From NCBI GenBank assembly GCA_022559985.1, contig JAFJTR010000085.1, forward strand, positions 62,001 to 126,000: a stretch of DNA of 64,000 bases, in the 5' to 3' direction. The notes below the pieces were generated by a model. That model was not told the origin of the DNA, did not search any database, and saw nothing but the letters and a program-made list of their open reading frames with translations. This DNA is from Parastagonospora avenae f. sp. tritici 18332-5. Lineage: Eukaryota; Ascomycota; Dothideomycetes; Pleosporales; Phaeosphaeriaceae. Positions 12,112-21,486 of this stretch are shown piece by piece (the first letter of the stretch is position 1; every line of letters begins with the position of its first letter). The translations under genes were made by a program, and so were the position numbers.

Positions 12112-12966
12112 ATGGCAAACAACTCCAATCTGGCGTTGTTAATCGACGCGGACAATGTTTCGGCCAAGATCATTGTCGGCCTCATGACTGAGATTGCCAA
12201 CTACGGCACGGCCAGCGTGAGACGCATATACGGCGACTGGACGAGTCCGGCGCTTGGTCCCTGGAAAGCGTGCCTACTCAATCATTCCATCACTCCCATC
12301 CAACAATTTGCGTACACATCGGGAAAGAACGCCACCGATGGAGCCATGATAATCGACGCCATGGATTTGCTGTACACTGGCCGATACTCTGCATTTTGCA
12401 TTGTCTCCAGCGACAGCGATTTCACGCGATTAGCGTCTCGCATTCGGGAGCAGGCTGTTACGGTGTATGGTTTCGGTGAGCGCAAAACACCTCACGCGTT
12501 CGTTGCGGCGTGTAACAAGTTCACGTACTTCGACGTACTGAATATGACGTTCGAAGACCCGGCTACCACCGATAGACCGTCTCAAGCAGGAGCTTCTCTA
12601 CCTTATCGTGAGCGCATGTCGAAAGGCTCGCCAGATGTAGCCACGGGGATTGTCACGTCTCAACTAGAGAAGAGGCCTCTAGATCAAGCCGCTATACAAG
12701 CTCTTGCGAGGGCGATAACCGACTCCAGGAGTGATGGCGATGATTGGGTTAATCTGGCTGTCGTAGGTCTTCATCTTAGTAAACTTTCGCCAGATGTTCA
12801 CCCACGGAATTACGGTTACCAGCGGCTGCGAGAGTTTGCGGAGGCTTCAGGCATCGTCGAGCTCAAGGTACAGCCAATGGGTGAAAAGCCACCAGTTTCT
12901 TTAGTTCGACTCAAAGAAAGAATGCCCATGGGCGTCACTCGTAGAGAATTGACTCGGGAAGTATAG
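12112..12966 (+). CDS. NYN-domain (PIN-like) nuclease-type protein with OST-HTH/LOTUS-like tail
   Basis: An intronless coding region of 284 residues from the ATG at 12112 (an in-frame ATG at 12100 is probably intronic). Residues 7-140 form an NYN/LabA-type PIN-like domain: LLIDADN with D12 and D14, KNATDGAMI with D76, and VSSDSDF with D101 and D103, the acidic residues expected to bind metal. Residues about 190-255 (ALARAIT...WVNLAVVGLHLSKL...YGYQRLREFAEASGIVEL) match the OST-HTH/LOTUS pattern, a small winged-helix thought to bind RNA. Single-stranded RNA cleavage or RNA binding is the family expectation, not shown here. The arrangement and wording (YGDWTSP, TVYGFGERKTP) closely resemble bacterial NYN proteins, which suggests old transfer from bacteria. 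Confidence 0.85.
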   Translation: MANNSNLALLIDADNVSAKIIVGLMTEIANYGTASVRRIYGDWTSPALGPWKACLLNHSITPIQQFAYTSGKNATDGAMIIDAMDLLYTGRYSAFCIVSSDSDFTRLASRIREQAVTVYGFGERKTPHAFVAACNKFTYFDVLNMTFEDPATTDRPSQAGASLPYRERMSKGSPDVATGIVTSQLEKRPLDQAAIQALARAITDSRSDGDDWVNLAVVGLHLSKLSPDVHPRNYGYQRLREFAEASGIVELKVQPMGEKPPVSLVRLKERMPMGVTRRELTREV

Positions 12967-13264
12967 CGTATTTGGATAACTACGATGATGCTTGAGGATT
13001 TGATGGAAATGAGAATTTTTCCGGGTAACTTTTCCGGCGGCATGATAGATTTAAGATTTCAAAGTCAATTTAATTATACATGTAAGGTAGATCAAAGGCT
13101 GTGGCCAGGAACGGCCATGTCAGCTCAAATGTCCTCGGACTTCAACTCCTGTCGCAGAGAGGACTTGCCATGATCCAGTTCTTGCAGACGACCGGGTTTG
13201 CGCAATTTATGACTCCTATTCCGATCCGCCGGCTGTGTGCCCTTCATGCGTTGGTTGGGGTTAT

Positions 13265-13687
13265 CTAGATGTCCAAAAAAATCTCATGATTGAATGTGAG
13301 ACAGCATTTGTGTTTAGAGATGGCTTGGCAAGAAGGATGATAGTGCAATCGCTTCTTGTGCGGCAAATCCTCCACGTAATACTGACTCCTGGCCGAGGCC
13401 TTGTTGGTACCAGCTTTGATCTCATTAGCATCCAACAATTCGTCGATGTAAAACGTGTCCTTCTTTGCAAGAGTCACAATCAGCCTCATCGCAGTCCCCC
13501 TATCGTCAATTGGAGTCTCAATAACACCAGCTCTAATAAGGATCTGGTTCAACTCATCCTGTAGAGTTGCTTCCTTTTCCACGGTTACTGCAGTCCACAT
13601 CTTCTTTCTCAGGCTTCTAATGGCAGGGTCAGACCCGTTAAGATGTTTGTACAGCTTTTTAACCTTGTGGGCGTTCAGTAGAGCCAT
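13265..13687 (-). CDS. Small hypothetical protein
   Basis: A 140-residue single-exon frame starting at the ATG at 13687. Residues 1-105 look like a real small helical protein (KVKKLYKHLNGSDPAIRSLRKKMW; ELNQILIRAGVIETPIDDRG; DTFYIDELLDANEIKAG). The last 30 residues, rich in Cys, His and Lys, look less natural and may be 3' untranslated or intronic sequence read through. No family recognised. It is divergent from the next plus-strand frame. Confidence 0.5.
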   Translation of the reverse strand: MALLNAHKVKKLYKHLNGSDPAIRSLRKKMWTAVTVEKEATLQDELNQILIRAGVIETPIDDRGTAMRLIVTLAKKDTFYIDELLDANEIKAGTNKASARSQYYVEDLPHKKRLHYHPSCQAISKHKCCLTFNHEIFLDI

Positions 13688-13821
13688 CTTGATGTATCAA
13701 CGATTGTATGGAATGGAGGAGAGGATGTAATCTGTCAGCCTGGCACCTCAGTTCACACGGTACACTGCGAAATGCACCTCACGTGACTCTACTAGTCATC
13801 TGCTTACTCATCTTGGTTGTG

Positions 13822-13829
13822 TATATAAT
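13822..13829 (+). promoter_or_regulatory. TATA-like box
   Basis: TATATAAT, followed about 30 bp downstream by a pyrimidine-rich CT/CA tract, a common fungal core-promoter layout. It would serve the plus-strand frame beginning near 13.9 kb. Confidence 0.35.
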
Positions 13830-13906
13830 CGCTCTACGTAGCTCTCTCAATACAACAACCTTCTTCCCCCTTCATATCTACACTGTGCTCCCACATCTAA
13901 CACCAG

Positions 13907-14449
13907 GGTCTTTACATTTTGAATTCGTTCCAAGCTTGGGGTAACAATGCCATTGATGGGTCGGTTCAATGGGATTGCGTGGTGACGGTTGACGCCGACG
14001 AATGGGACAAATGGAATAAGGTCTACCTCCCCGAACTTTACACGTTTCCCGAGGACGTGGAGGATGAAACAAAGGATACATGCAAGCCCCTTGAACTGTG
14101 GTACCCGAAGCCACTTAGCAGTACGTGTTCAACTCCTTTTCTTCCCTTTGGGTTTGCTATTAATACTGACGCATCGGACACCGCAGAGAAGAACAAAGCA
14201 CGCTTCATCGATTCCGTCCTTCCAGGCGCGACGGTTGAGAACACGGTGATTTTCGCCAAGGTGAAAGGCTGGCTAGAAAGGACCCAAGGATTGATCCCGC
14301 CGGCCCTTATCGACACTGGCAAGGTGTATCTCGCGCAGTGTGCCGAGCGGGAGACCGAGGCCAACAAACAGATGGGCAAAATCGGTCCAGCGGATTGGGG
14401 TTTCGTGACTTCCCTTCCAGGCTACGGAAAGGGGACATATAAACCGTAG
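13907..14449 (+). CDS. Unrecognised coding fragment without a visible start codon
   Basis: A frame open from 13907 to the stop at 14447-14449 with a good internal intron (14121-14186: GTACGT donor, TACTGAC branch, CAG acceptor). The spliced product reads smoothly across the junction (PKPLSKKNKARFIDSVLPG) and looks protein-like (WDCVVTVDADEWDKWNKVYLPELYTFPEDVED; DSVLPGATVENTVIFAKVKGWLE). There is no in-frame ATG near the 5' end; the first ATGs after the TATA-like box (13947, 13956) are in another frame and stop within 13 codons. Either a short 5' exon is missed, with an acceptor at the CAG ending at 13906, or the gene has lost its start. Family not recognised. Confidence 0.45.
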   Translation, partial: GLYILNSFQAWGNNAIDGSVQWDCVVTVDADEWDKWNKVYLPELYTFPEDVEDETKDTCKPLELWYPKPLSSTCSTPFLPFGFAINTDASDTAEKNKARFIDSVLPGATVENTVIFAKVKGWLERTQGLIPPALIDTGKVYLAQCAERETEANKQMGKIGPADWGFVTSLPGYGKGTYKP

Positions 14450-15014
14450 AAGCGCTAGTTAAGAGGAATCAGTGATTAGGGGGCGACAGGTGAGGATATG
14501 TGGGCATCGAAGGGGAGGCTTCGGGATAAACACGGGTGGTTAATTGAAAGGTAGACTTACTACGGTAGCGGAGTTCTTTGCACGCAGCTAGAGTCCTCAC
14601 CGAATCTAAGTCTTATGCCTGGAAATCAGAACGAACACGAATGACACATGGTCAGCGGGTGATTGCTGGTCCAAGCACGATAGTTCCATACCCGTAACTA
14701 CGCAGGCGTTCTGCATACTACGCAGCTTGATTCACATTATAAGATGATCCGTTCATGTGGTCGTCGGCTCGCTTGAGAGACCTCAAGAGCTTATCAATAT
14801 TCTGTCTGACTAAGATATCGATATTGCATGAACTAGTTGTGAGGGTACTCACGGTTCCAAGGTTCAGTAGATCTTTAGCGCGACTAGGCCTAGCCCCCTT
14901 CGGCATCTTGTATATAGACCGCCTATCACTCAATATTGTTACTTTCCCAGCCCTAGAGGCAAATTTCAAAACATCAACTCCAGCAATTGCATTCTGCGTA
15001 CGACAGGCACTACA
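14450..15014. other. Intergenic, nothing recognised
   Basis: About 560 bp, somewhat AT-rich, between two plus-strand genes. Overlapping frames on both strands are short and lack convincing composition. It presumably holds the promoter of the following gene. Confidence 0.4.
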
Positions 15015-16537
15015 ATGGACGATAAAGCCAAGGAATTTCTGGCTAATGTGGAAGGCGGAGTCGTGCCAGTGACATGTCACGATGATGTCTTGCGGATCGC
15101 ATACATTTATATCGATGAGGGGCTATGGGACGGCCAGGGCGTATTCGATGTTGTGGAGAAGCTGCACGCGCATGGCTGGTCTTTTGGTGAGGACGAGCTC
15201 CGCTTCAATCGGTAAGCTACATCCTCATATGAGAATCCCTCATACCGATGTACCCAGCACCTGCATGTGTGTGACTAAGATAAAACAGCACCTTGGATAT
15301 ATTTTATCTCGCCCAGATCGTAGCAGCCTACTACCACTGGACCGACCAACTAAATGGAGACGACCCTCTCACCTTCTCAGACTTCGACGCCTTCTACACT
15401 GCGCACCATGCCCTCTTGAATCCCACAGCCTGGCGCTCCTACTACTCCACCGCATTCCTTACCCAACCCAACACAGCACGTTTCTACCGCATGCCCGACC
15501 TCCAGGATCTTCCGGACTCGTCCTCCCCACTGTGTCTGCCGCGTGATAATCCGGTATCCGAACACGTCCTAAAGCTCCCCCGCTGGGCTTATACTGTGGG
15601 GCGGACTTGCCACAGGCAACCGTTCCTTCCATTTGACACGATTACTGGGATAGCCCTCCGCACGCTTGACACAGCCTTGACACGCCTACACGCGGCCTAC
15701 CCCAGCACACCCCCCTTTTCGGAACCACATGCGCGCTTCTGGCTAGACGAGTACTACAAACCTCCCATCGCAGAATCGAAACAAGAAGCGTTGTCCACGA
15801 ACACCAACACCCAGCTGGAGGGAGAGGAGAAGATCCCTTCATCTTCAAGCGCTACATCTGACCCATCGCCTCGCAAGGACAACCGCGAAGCATGGGGGCC
15901 CCATCACTTTGGGCTAAATGTCGCGTCGGGATTGTATGATATACACAGTTTGGAAGCACAGTACCTCGCACAGGTTTCTTCGGGTAAGGTTGTCGAACCA
16001 GAACCTAGCAAGCCGGTGTTTTTCTGGTGTGGGATACCGGATGGAGGGACTGCAGATCAAGCGTTGCAGAGGGGGTGGCAGGAAGAGATTGGGAGTGAGG
16101 AGGAGGTCGAGTTCCTAGCCGCTGTTGCGATGGAGGAGACAGCCGGACTAGGAGCTGGAGCAATCAAGGTGGATGAGTTGGACTGTTCAATCCGGTCACA
16201 TATCCTACTAGCGGTCATGCAGGCTGCGTTGGTAGAGAACATGCAAGAGAGAGAGCATTTCTTGGGGGAGCTGGAGAGGCGGATGGTACAAAAGGGGAGG
16301 ATTGGTGAGGAAAGAGCAGGGAGGTGGGTTAGGGAGGCCTTGGAAATTATGGTGCCTTATGTACGCGTGTGGCAGGGCAAATGGCCTGGTGCAGAGAAGA
16401 GAGGGGAAATGCTGCGCCGGATCTTGGTGGAGAATCCACTGCTCTTTGCACGCTGGAAGTTGTCGCCTGTTTTGAGGCAGTTCGCTTTTGACGACGCAAA
16501 AGTTGACTGTCTCGGCTGCCAAGCGGCGTACTGTTAA
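15015..16537 (+). CDS. Hypothetical protein, 481 residues
   Basis: Exon 15015-15211 (ATG then DDKAKEFLANVEGG) joins exon 15289-16537 through a 77-bp intron (GTAAGC donor, GACTAAG branch, ACAG acceptor), restoring RFNRTLDIFYLAQIVAAYYHW. The N-terminus is helical and acidic with an aromatic-rich core (YYHWTDQLNGDDPLTFSDFDAFYTAH). Residues 190-230 are a Ser/Pro/Glu-rich linker, and the C-terminal third is helical (MEETAGLGAGAIKVDEL; REALEIMVPYVRVWQGKW). No signal peptide, membrane segment or known motif was found. I do not recognise the family; the coding quality is good and both splice sites are canonical. Confidence 0.8.
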
Positions 16538-17647
16538 CTACTGCCGAGATCCCTTCACCCGGGTAGTAGACAACTGTTGGCATACCCTACTGGTGAATGT
16601 AGTCGACAATCGTGTAGTATCTACTGCCTAACACGGGCCGATACCAGGGTGGGCTCAAAGCAGAACTTGTGTCGCAGGACCGTGAATCTTGCTAATGATC
16701 AAAGCTGCTTTTGAACGGTTTTTGGTATCCGCAGTCGACCTATCCAGACGCGATTGACTGTAAGCTGTCGTGGAATTCCACCGTCGCGGTTTACCACGCT
16801 GCGATGCCGCTTACATGTTTGATTGGAATTCCCTTCTCTGGAAATCCTCGTAAGCGGCAAACCCTACCTACAAAGCCTCATGATTTGCCGACAGAGAGGG
16901 TTAGGCATCTAGCGCTAGGCTACCAGAGATAGCCCCCCATAAAACTGACGTTGTATTCAAAGGAACAACGGCTAATGTGACAGCGGCTGGGGATATCCGA
17001 TCGAAAGCCATGAACATGACATCCCATCATGACAAGCACGGAAGGCAAGGGTGCAGGCGACGATCAGTATGCAAGGGGCGTGGGGCATGTTACACTCTGT
17101 TAGGCAACAGTAGGGATGTTATTGGATACGTAGCTCATTAGTCACAAGCGGCTAGAGTGCGTCGGAACCGAACGAGTCGCCCAGCATGCATCGCTCTTTC
17201 CGAATGCCACCCACTTTTGATCTCCTTCCTCTAACTCATCAAGCCGCCTCGATCCGCCCGTCACAATCCTCATCAGTCAGGCTACCCATCGACGTCGATG
17301 CAGGCATGCTCGACAATCCACGCAATTGCCAAATGACATTGACATCGCTTGATCCTCTTCATATCTCTCGACAAGAGCATTTCCACAGCTTTCTTGATGA
17401 CTGCGAGCAAAATTGTCGCGGCAAGGACGACGGAAAAAAGCTATGCTCCTAAGATACATGCCCAATTCGAAGGAGGGCTGCGCCGAATTGCGAGCCAATC
17501 AGCTTCGTTGTTGCTTGACTAGCGCTAGCGTACTCAAAGGTTTCAGTACAGTGGACGCGTCGGAACGCGCTAAGTCGCGTTCGAGCCTTCACGCGGGTTG
17601 ACTCGGTGGATCGCGCTTTCTCTTTCCACTTTTTCTACAAATTACAG
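16538..17647. other. Gene-free stretch entering the repeat island
   Basis: About 1.1 kb with only short frames on either strand that do not resemble proteins. It precedes the OrsD-like fragment and may be degraded repeat DNA; no clear terminal repeats were found. Confidence 0.4.
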
Positions 17648-18125
17648 ATGGATTTGTTTGTGTTCTATCCTCAATACCAAACGTTAGTGTGCAAGCAATG
17701 CGGCTACGCTGTTGCGCCCTCTTCCCTAGCAGGTCACATAAGCACCAAACATCCCGTCGACGCATGTCGCGACGCCGGCTTGCCTTTCTCTCGGTCCAAG
17801 AAGCCAGCTGCTAGACTCGCAAAGCGCCTTCGGGAAGAGTTCGACATCCTTGACCCTGCAAAGGATAAGATCCCCGTGCCACTGCCGACTGAAGCACCCG
17901 TCCCGTTCCTAAAACTATATCGAGGCTATAGGTGCACTCGTTGTGACTATGTGCTGCCAGAGGGAAAACGAGCTCAAAGCTCCATCAACTCTCAATTCGG
18001 GGCCATGTCAATTCTACAATGCTTCAGCGCATAAGCAATATCATAAGAAGCAAAAGAACAAACGAATAATAGACTTTTATGTTCTGGTTCGCGAGATAGA
18101 CTTTTGGGCAACAATCGAGTATTAG
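17648..18125 (+). pseudogene. Frameshifted OrsD-like (DUF3505) zinc-finger fragment
   Basis: The frame from the ATG at 17648 gives MDLFVFYPQYQTLVCKQCGYAV, and the first finger is intact: C-x2-C-x11-H-x4-H (CKQC...HISTKH). A second finger begins at YRCTRCDYVLPEG but loses its histidines: the frame drifts into unrelated residues and stops at 18034. A plus-one frame from about 17943 supplies an H-x3-H (HKQYH) and a plausible lysine-rich continuation to 18125, so a small indel between about 17960 and 18020 explains the break. The resemblance is to the protein family annotated as orsellinic acid/F9775 cluster protein D, which is very abundant and often fragmentary in ascomycete genomes. No polyketide synthase is nearby, so there is no metabolite cluster here. 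Confidence 0.6.
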
Positions 18126-18577
18126 GAAGTCACCAGGGTTGTGACCGCAGATTGGAATTAGGGAGCTATATAAATTGCCAGTGATAGTAACTTATCATCA
18201 TTAAGTTAGTCCTTACATTTGTCGTAAGCCTACGCGCGTTATGTTAGACTTCGCCTGTTCAAGGATGGCAGGTTACCTAGCCATGGCGTGAACAGCTGAA
18301 ATTCGGCATGCGATTGAGTAGAACAAGTTGATCGGGCTCTACTTAGAGGTACACTAAGCGTGGCAAGATACTACAAACTTGCTAAGCTTTAAGACAGCAA
18401 TAGATTCAAATAAGCATTGTCAATGTACAGCAAATAATATACTCCAGACTATTATAGGCTTCAGTATAGCTCTATTTAATCCCATAAATTTCGATAGAAG
18501 ACAAGTAACTATCTCTTTAACATAATAAGGTTTGGTAAGTGTAAGAGAACGCAATGCAATCTAGAGTGATACTAGTG
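18126..18577. other. AT-rich degraded sequence
   Basis: About 450 bp of markedly AT-rich DNA (TA-rich runs, many stops in all frames) between the OrsD-like relic and the LTR-interrupted ORF. The composition suggests RIP-type decay; nothing else recognised. Confidence 0.45.
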
Positions 18578-19110
18578 TTATGTACGATATCCCATCAGAA
18601 CATTTCTATGTTCCTCTTGCTGTATGTTTCGCGGAGTTTGGATATTTTTGTAACGAGGTCACCTACTAGTACCGGACTTAGTTACTTATGTCCTCCCTCG
18701 TTACAGCGATATCACCCCGGATTACCCCGGACACGAGTCGGACCTGAGCCTGACTTAGTTCTGACTTAGCTCTCCCTAGCCTTCATGTATTTAAGCTTGC
18801 TGTTCCCTAGATGTACATAGGCAGTTTTCTGCAATCCTTCTGTACAAGACCTATAGGTGTCAATTGATCTTAGGTTACGGTTCTCCCACGCACTCCCATA
18901 TGCCTCTGAGTGAGACCACACCGAGTTCGGATCTCTTGTCTTGCCTGCGTCGTTACAATTTTTGCGCCTCTGGTGACACCAATGAATTAGACAGAGCAAT
19001 AGTAAGCTCGACACAATACTAGAAACTATAATCGCGAGGATTATAGGTATAGAACCATCCTTTCTAAAATCTCTACGGATAGCATAAAGACTCGTAAAAC
19101 TGTTCCACAT
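18578..19110 (-). pseudogene. Single-pass membrane protein ORF split by a solo LTR
   Basis: On the minus strand the frame from the ATG at 19110 encodes a strong hydrophobic segment (PIILAIIVSSIVSSLLLLCLI) followed by HWCHQRRKN, then runs into the LTR. If the LTR and one target duplication are removed, the frame continues without a break through a further 21 codons to the TAA at 18578-18580, giving about 72 residues with one membrane span and a basic juxtamembrane stretch. A stop codon lies in frame upstream of 19110, so an earlier exon, if any, would have to be spliced in. The intact product is not recognised. Confidence 0.5.
18649..18957. mobile_element. Solo LTR, 309 bp, with 5-bp target duplication
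   Basis: Begins TGTAACGA and ends TCGTTACA, an 8-bp perfect terminal inverted repeat with the TG...CA ends of retrotransposon LTRs. It is flanked on both sides by ATTTT (18644-18648 and 18958-18962), the duplication left by integrase. A TATTTAAG box near 18787 suggests plus orientation. No internal gag-pol sequence is present, so it is a solo LTR left by recombination, probably of a Ty3/gypsy-type element (type inferred only). Confidence 0.85.
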
Positions 19111-19222
19111 AGCAGCAATAAGTAGTAAGTAGTTATATGTCTTGTCTGTCCATTAATAGGTAGTGCAGTGTCTGAAGTACTTATAAAGACTTTTCTCCAC
19201 TTAATACAATTATTACACTTAT

Positions 19223-19440
19223 TGTCGGATTATGAGTATCGGTAGGGACGTCGGTTGCTGAACGCTGCCCAACGAGCCAATCCGATCCTACTTCGGCCTC
19301 ACTCGTTTCAGACCATATACACCTCCGTAGCATCCTCACGTAGCAAGAAGAAACAACAAAGATCAATCGAATACAATGCAGTTATAGTTATTTCCTTTCG
19401 CACTAGTGCAAAGCCCTCCCAACACCTAACGTAGTTTATA
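19223..19440. repeat. Left arm of a palindrome split by the pogo insertion
   Basis: 218 bp starting TGTCGGATTATGAG and ending GTAGTTTATA. It is the reverse complement of 21269-21486 with a single mismatch (A for G near 19278). Without the transposon the two arms would join into an almost perfect palindrome centred on TA. Confidence 0.9.
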
Positions 19441-21268
19441 AGCGAGTCGGCCATACAAGCGAGTCGGCCACCCCACCAACTTTGCGCACCTCTCCTATCT
19501 CAACGTACAATGGCTCCACGCAAAGCCTCCCAAACTACATCAAATGAAGCAGATATCCAGCTTGCCCTCTCATCTCTTGATGCCAGCCAAATTCAGAGTA
19601 ATCGACGCGCTGCTACTATCTTCAACGTTCCAAGAACAACGCTAGGCGACCGACGCGCTGGAAAGCCTGCCCGACGCGATTGCCAGCCCAACTCGAGGAA
19701 GCTTACCCAGCGAGAGGAGGAGGTAATTGTCAGATATATACTTGACTTGGATACACGTGGATTTGCGCCTACGTACGCTGCTGGACGTGATATGGCTGAT
19801 AAGCTGCTGGCTGCGCGCGGCGCAGGTCAAGTTGGCGTCCACTGGCCACGCAACTTTGTCAAGCGTACGGACAGTCTTACGACGCGTTTTAATCGAGCGT
19901 ACGATAGGCAGAGAGCTCTATGCGAGGATCCCATATTAATTAGAAGCTGGTTTGAGCTTGTGGAGGAGACAAAGGCTAAGTACGGCATCTGCGATGATGA
20001 CGTCTACAACTTTGACGAGGCTGGCTTTATGATGGGCAAGATAACAACTCAGCTCGTCGTGACAGGATCAGAAAGGAGAGGCAGGCCAAAGAGTATCCAG
20101 CCAGGCAATCGCGAGTGGGTGACGGCAATCGCTGTGATCAACGCTGCTGGCTGGTCAGTCCCGCCGTGCCTCATCTTCGCTGCCCAGTATCACCTATCTG
20201 CCTGGTACGAGGAAGCAGAGATCCCACGCGACTGGGCGATCGCAGTTAGCGACAATGGCTGGACAAATAACGAGCTTGGAGTAGAGTGGTTCAAGCACTT
20301 TGACGCTCACACGAAGACTCGTGTCGTCGGTGCGCGTCGCCTGCTCATCCTTGACGGCCATGAGAGCCATCACTCCCTTGAGTTTCAAGAGCTCTGCAAG
20401 GAGAACAACATCTACACGCTCTGCATGCCGCCTCACTCATCCCACCTGCTGCAGCCGCTTGATGTTGGCTGCTTCTCGCCGTTGAAGCGCGCGTATAGCT
20501 GTGAGGTTGAGAGCCTGATCCGCCACCACATCAACCACATCACGAAGCTTGAGTTTCTGCCAGCGTTCAAGGCAGCGTTCAGTCGATCATTCACCTCAGC
20601 CGATATTTGCTCAGCCTTTCGAGGCGCAGGCCTTATGCCTCTCCAACCAGACGTTGTACTGTCAAAGCTTGACGTGCAGCTGCGTACGCCTACTCCAGCT
20701 GCTCTCCCAAAGGCTCCTTGGGAGGCTCGTACGCCGAGCAACGAACGCGAGCTTGAAGCTCAATCAACGTTAATCAGTGATCGCGTGCGACGGCATAAGA
20801 TTTCATCACCAGCTTCGATCATTCAGGCGATTAGCCAGCTCAAGAAGGGCGCTGAGGTAATGATGCTCTCGGCTGAGCTGATGCGCGATCGGATTGCCAG
20901 CCTTGAGAAGGCTAACGAGGCAGCGTCAGCGCGCAAACAGCGTAAAAAAAAGCGTATACAGCAGCGAGGGGTCCTAACAAAGGGAGCTGGCGAGGATCTA
21001 CTCGCTCAACGAGAGGCTGATCAGCAGATTGCTCGTGAAGAGCGTCAAGGAGGAGAGCAATTCGGCCGCAGCCGCCAGGCTCTCGCGCGCTGCAAGAGGT
21101 GCAGAGAGACTGGGCACAACTCGCGTACGTGCAAGAAAGATAGTTTAGATACTGCGTAATTTACTCTACAAATATCTATATATCTTACAACTGCGTTGTT
21201 GAGATATACGCTTGTAGAGGTGCGCAAAGTTGGTGGGGTGGCCGACTCGCTTGTATGGCCGACTCGCT
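19441..21268 (+). mobile_element. Intact pogo/Fot1-type DNA transposon
   Basis: 1,828 bp, the usual size of Fot1-like elements, with 53-bp perfect terminal inverted repeats (19441-19493 and 21216-21268) and a TA on each side (19439-19440, 21269-21270), the Tc1/mariner target duplication. Each end contains a repeated subterminal box, AGCGAGTCGGCC at 19441 and again at 19458, a likely transposase binding site. With an uninterrupted transposase and identical ends the copy is probably recent and possibly active. Confidence 0.9.
19510..21159 (+). CDS. Pogo-family transposase with C-terminal zinc knuckle
   Basis: A single open frame of 549 residues. An N-terminal helix-turn-helix of the Psq/CENP-B type (RRAATIFNVPRTTLGDRRAGK, about 30-60) is followed by a second DNA-binding segment (REEEVIVRYILDLDTRGFAP). 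The DDE-superfamily catalytic core carries D in YNFDEAGF, D in LLILDGHESHH, and a third D in LLQPLDVGCFSPLK; 35 residues separate the last two, the DD35D spacing of this family. The tail holds a CCHC zinc knuckle (CKRCRETGHNSRTC) after a Lys/Arg-rich coiled segment. It cuts and pastes the element at TA sites. No stop or frameshift is seen, in contrast to the decayed genes around it. Confidence 0.95.
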   Translation: MAPRKASQTTSNEADIQLALSSLDASQIQSNRRAATIFNVPRTTLGDRRAGKPARRDCQPNSRKLTQREEEVIVRYILDLDTRGFAPTYAAGRDMADKLLAARGAGQVGVHWPRNFVKRTDSLTTRFNRAYDRQRALCEDPILIRSWFELVEETKAKYGICDDDVYNFDEAGFMMGKITTQLVVTGSERRGRPKSIQPGNREWVTAIAVINAAGWSVPPCLIFAAQYHLSAWYEEAEIPRDWAIAVSDNGWTNNELGVEWFKHFDAHTKTRVVGARRLLILDGHESHHSLEFQELCKENNIYTLCMPPHSSHLLQPLDVGCFSPLKRAYSCEVESLIRHHINHITKLEFLPAFKAAFSRSFTSADICSAFRGAGLMPLQPDVVLSKLDVQLRTPTPAALPKAPWEARTPSNERELEAQSTLISDRVRRHKISSPASIIQAISQLKKGAEVMMLSAELMRDRIASLEKANEAASARKQRKKKRIQQRGVLTKGAGEDLLAQREADQQIAREERQGGEQFGRSRQALARCKRCRETGHNSRTCKKDSLDTA

Positions 21269-21486
21269 TATAAACTACGTTAGGTGTTGGGAGGGCTTTG
21301 CACTAGTGCGAAAGGAAATAACTATAACTGCATTGTATTCGATTGATCTTTGTTGTTTCTTCTTGCTACGTGAGGATGCTACGGAGGTGTATATGGTCTG
21401 AAACGAGTGAGGCCGAAGTAGGATCGGATCGGCTCGTTGGGCAGCGTTCAGCAACCGACGTCCCTACCGATACTCATAATCCGACA
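21269..21486. repeat. Right arm of the palindrome split by the pogo insertion
   Basis: Inverted copy of 19223-19440, ending ATAATCCGACA. Its outer 119 bp (21368-21486) also align in the same orientation with 57416-57541. No target duplication flanks the two outer ends (CTTAT left, TTTGG right). Confidence 0.9.

Noticed and set aside
17648..18125. Secondary-metabolite cluster suggested by the OrsD-like fragment
   Set aside because: No polyketide synthase, transporter or regulator nearby; this protein family is common outside clusters.
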